Origin: an uncultured bacterium
Lineage (GTDB): Bacteria; Cyanobacteriota; Vampirovibrionia; Gastranaerophilales; Gastranaerophilaceae
DNA length: 7,802 bases
Reading direction: 5' to 3'
Assembly (NCBI GenBank): GCA_937894665.1
Contig: CALAWF010000097.1
Span: forward strand, 1-7,802
Shown: positions 7,222 to 7,802 of the stretch, piece after piece
Position numbering within the stretch: position 1 is the first letter of the stretch
Layout: each line of letters starts with the position of its first letter
Position numbers and translations under genes: made by a program
The notes under the pieces: model-generated
Seen by the model: the letters and a program-made list of their open reading frames with translations, nothing else
The model's database searches: none
What the model was told of the DNA's origin: nothing

Positions 7222-7230
7222 TCCATTTTC

Positions 7231-7259
7231 TATATAGTGTAGTTCAAACGCTTATTGAA
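7231..7259 (-). promoter_or_regulatory. Possible metK promoter
   Basis: On the minus strand TATATA (7236-7231) could serve as a -10 element, with a weak TTCAAT (7259-7254) 17 bp upstream as -35. Transcription would begin near 7224, just before the hairpin. The match is weak, but the position between the upstream terminator and the metK leader is right. Confidence 0.3.
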
Positions 7260-7285
7260 ATCAAATTATTAATATTTTTATAATA

Positions 7286-7320
7286 AGAAAAATTAAGCAG
7301 TTGCCAAATGACAACTGCTT
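7286..7320 (-). terminator. Rho-independent terminator after the third S74 gene
   Basis: AAGCAGTTG and CAACTGCTT (7295-7303 and 7312-7320) form a perfect 9-bp stem with an 8-base loop. Read on the minus strand it is followed by AATTTTTCT. It lies 25 bp after the stop of the S74 fragment and separates it from metK. Confidence 0.88.
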
Positions 7321-7345
7321 ATCGATTGTAAAGTAATTTTAATAG

Positions 7346-7802
7346 TTATTTGTTTTTAATCTTTTCAATTCTTGTATTTAGAGCATTTACTTGAGTTTTT
7401 AACTCTACATTTTCTTGTTCTAATTTCGCAATTTGTGTTTCAACTTTTGTTGCCCTATTTACAAGATTAACAATTTTTTTGTCTAATTCTTTAATTGCAT
7501 TTATAGAAGCAAAAAACATTTCATCCCATCGAATTCTTAAATATCCATCCGGTCCTTTAAAAACAGAGTTTGGAAATATTTTTTGTAAATCTTGAGCCAT
7601 AACCCCAACTTGAGGATGTTTAGATTTATCATTTTTAAATGTATAGTTATAAATTTTAAGTTGATTAATTTCTTTTAACCCTGCAATACTCTTTGTTCCA
7701 ATATTTTTTAGTCTTCTATCAGAAGAGGTCAAATTTACACCATTTGTATTAAATGTATATGAGGTTTGATCAGTTGAAACTTTGTAATCTGAATGATCAC
7801 CC
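7346..7802 (-). CDS. C-terminal part of a third tail-fibre-like protein with S74 domain (runs off right edge)
   Basis: The stop is at 7348-7346 and the frame is open to the window edge, giving 151 visible residues. A TTG at 7732-7730 is an internal Leu codon, because in-frame codons continue upstream without a stop (GDHSDYKVSTDQTSYTF and on). The visible part is therefore the end of a longer protein. It holds the end of the fibre shaft, the self-cleavage motif SDRRLK (Ser codon 7723-7721), IYNYTFKND, QVGVMAQDLQKIFPNSV, GYLRIRWDEMFFASINAIKEL and a C-terminal coiled coil with regular hydrophobic spacing. The second half of the domain (VGVMAQDLQKIF, GYLRIRWDEMF, LDKK) is closest to paralogue 1, while the first half (LKNIG, AGLKEI, IYNYT) is closer to paralogue 2. 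Whether it also starts with a prepilin leader cannot be seen here, but this is likely by analogy. Confidence 0.9.
   Translation of the reverse strand, partial: GDHSDYKVSTDQTSYTFNTNGVNLTSSDRRLKNIGTKSIAGLKEINQLKIYNYTFKNDKSKHPQVGVMAQDLQKIFPNSVFKGPDGYLRIRWDEMFFASINAIKELDKKIVNLVNRATKVETQIAKLEQENVELKTQVNALNTRIEKIKNK

Noticed and set aside
7167..7226. A 19-codon frame (MECRVGIKKLTGVQNKLRR) in the metK leader, ending 3 bases before and in frame with the metK ATG
   Set aside because: It has no ribosome site and would start at about the predicted transcription start. It overlaps the hairpin and the metK Shine-Dalgarno site, so it is probably chance, though a leaderless leader peptide is not excluded.
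1973..7802. Prophage origin for the S74 proteins
   Set aside because: No phage structural, integrase or lysis gene is present. The proteins have prepilin leaders and sit in a normal operon beside metK, so phage-like folding domains on a cellular protein are the better reading.

Overview
The window is AT-rich (roughly one third G+C by eye) bacterial DNA with standard code usage, Shine-Dalgarno sites and sigma70-type signals. Low G+C, two prepilin-like proteins carrying phage-tail-fibre (Peptidase_S74) C-termini, and a standard MetK suggest a host-associated lineage such as the non-photosynthetic cyanobacterial relatives (Gastranaerophilales/'Melainabacteria'). This placement is inference from gene style only. 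Elusimicrobia or a low-G+C gut bacterium of another phylum cannot be excluded.

Left part (1-1811, minus strand): the N-terminal 121 codons of an unrecognised, mostly helical protein run off the left edge. It is preceded, 54 bp upstream on the same strand, by a complete 14-TM DHA2-family (EmrB/QacA-like) drug/H+ antiporter. A 161-bp divergent intergenic region (1812-1972) carries a perfect 10-bp inverted repeat and a strong extended -10 promoter firing rightwards.

Centre (1973-5867, plus strand): a two-gene operon with its own promoter and terminator encodes two paralogous proteins of 608 and 666 aa. Both have the same unusual layout: a type IV prepilin leader and hydrophobic helix with Glu5 and Pro22, a conserved N-terminal linker, about ten NTxIG-type beta-roll repeats like those of YadA heads and tail fibres, a divergent Cys-rich segment, an SDxRLK self-cleavage site opening a Peptidase_S74 intramolecular chaperone domain, and a C-terminal coiled coil. 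If both ends are processed as their families predict, the products are membrane- or pilus-anchored trimeric fibres with a different tip on each paralogue. This is the most interesting system in the window.

Right part (5868-7802, minus strand): metK (S-adenosylmethionine synthetase) converges on the fibre operon and shares a bidirectional terminator with it. Its protein ends in an unusual CSCGCGCA tail, and its leader has a GC-rich hairpin. Upstream on the same strand, separated by a terminator, is the C-terminal part of a third S74 protein. Its reading frame stays open through the right edge, so it is a fragment of a longer gene and not a small protein. The pilin/fibre family therefore has at least three S74 members flanking the housekeeping gene metK.
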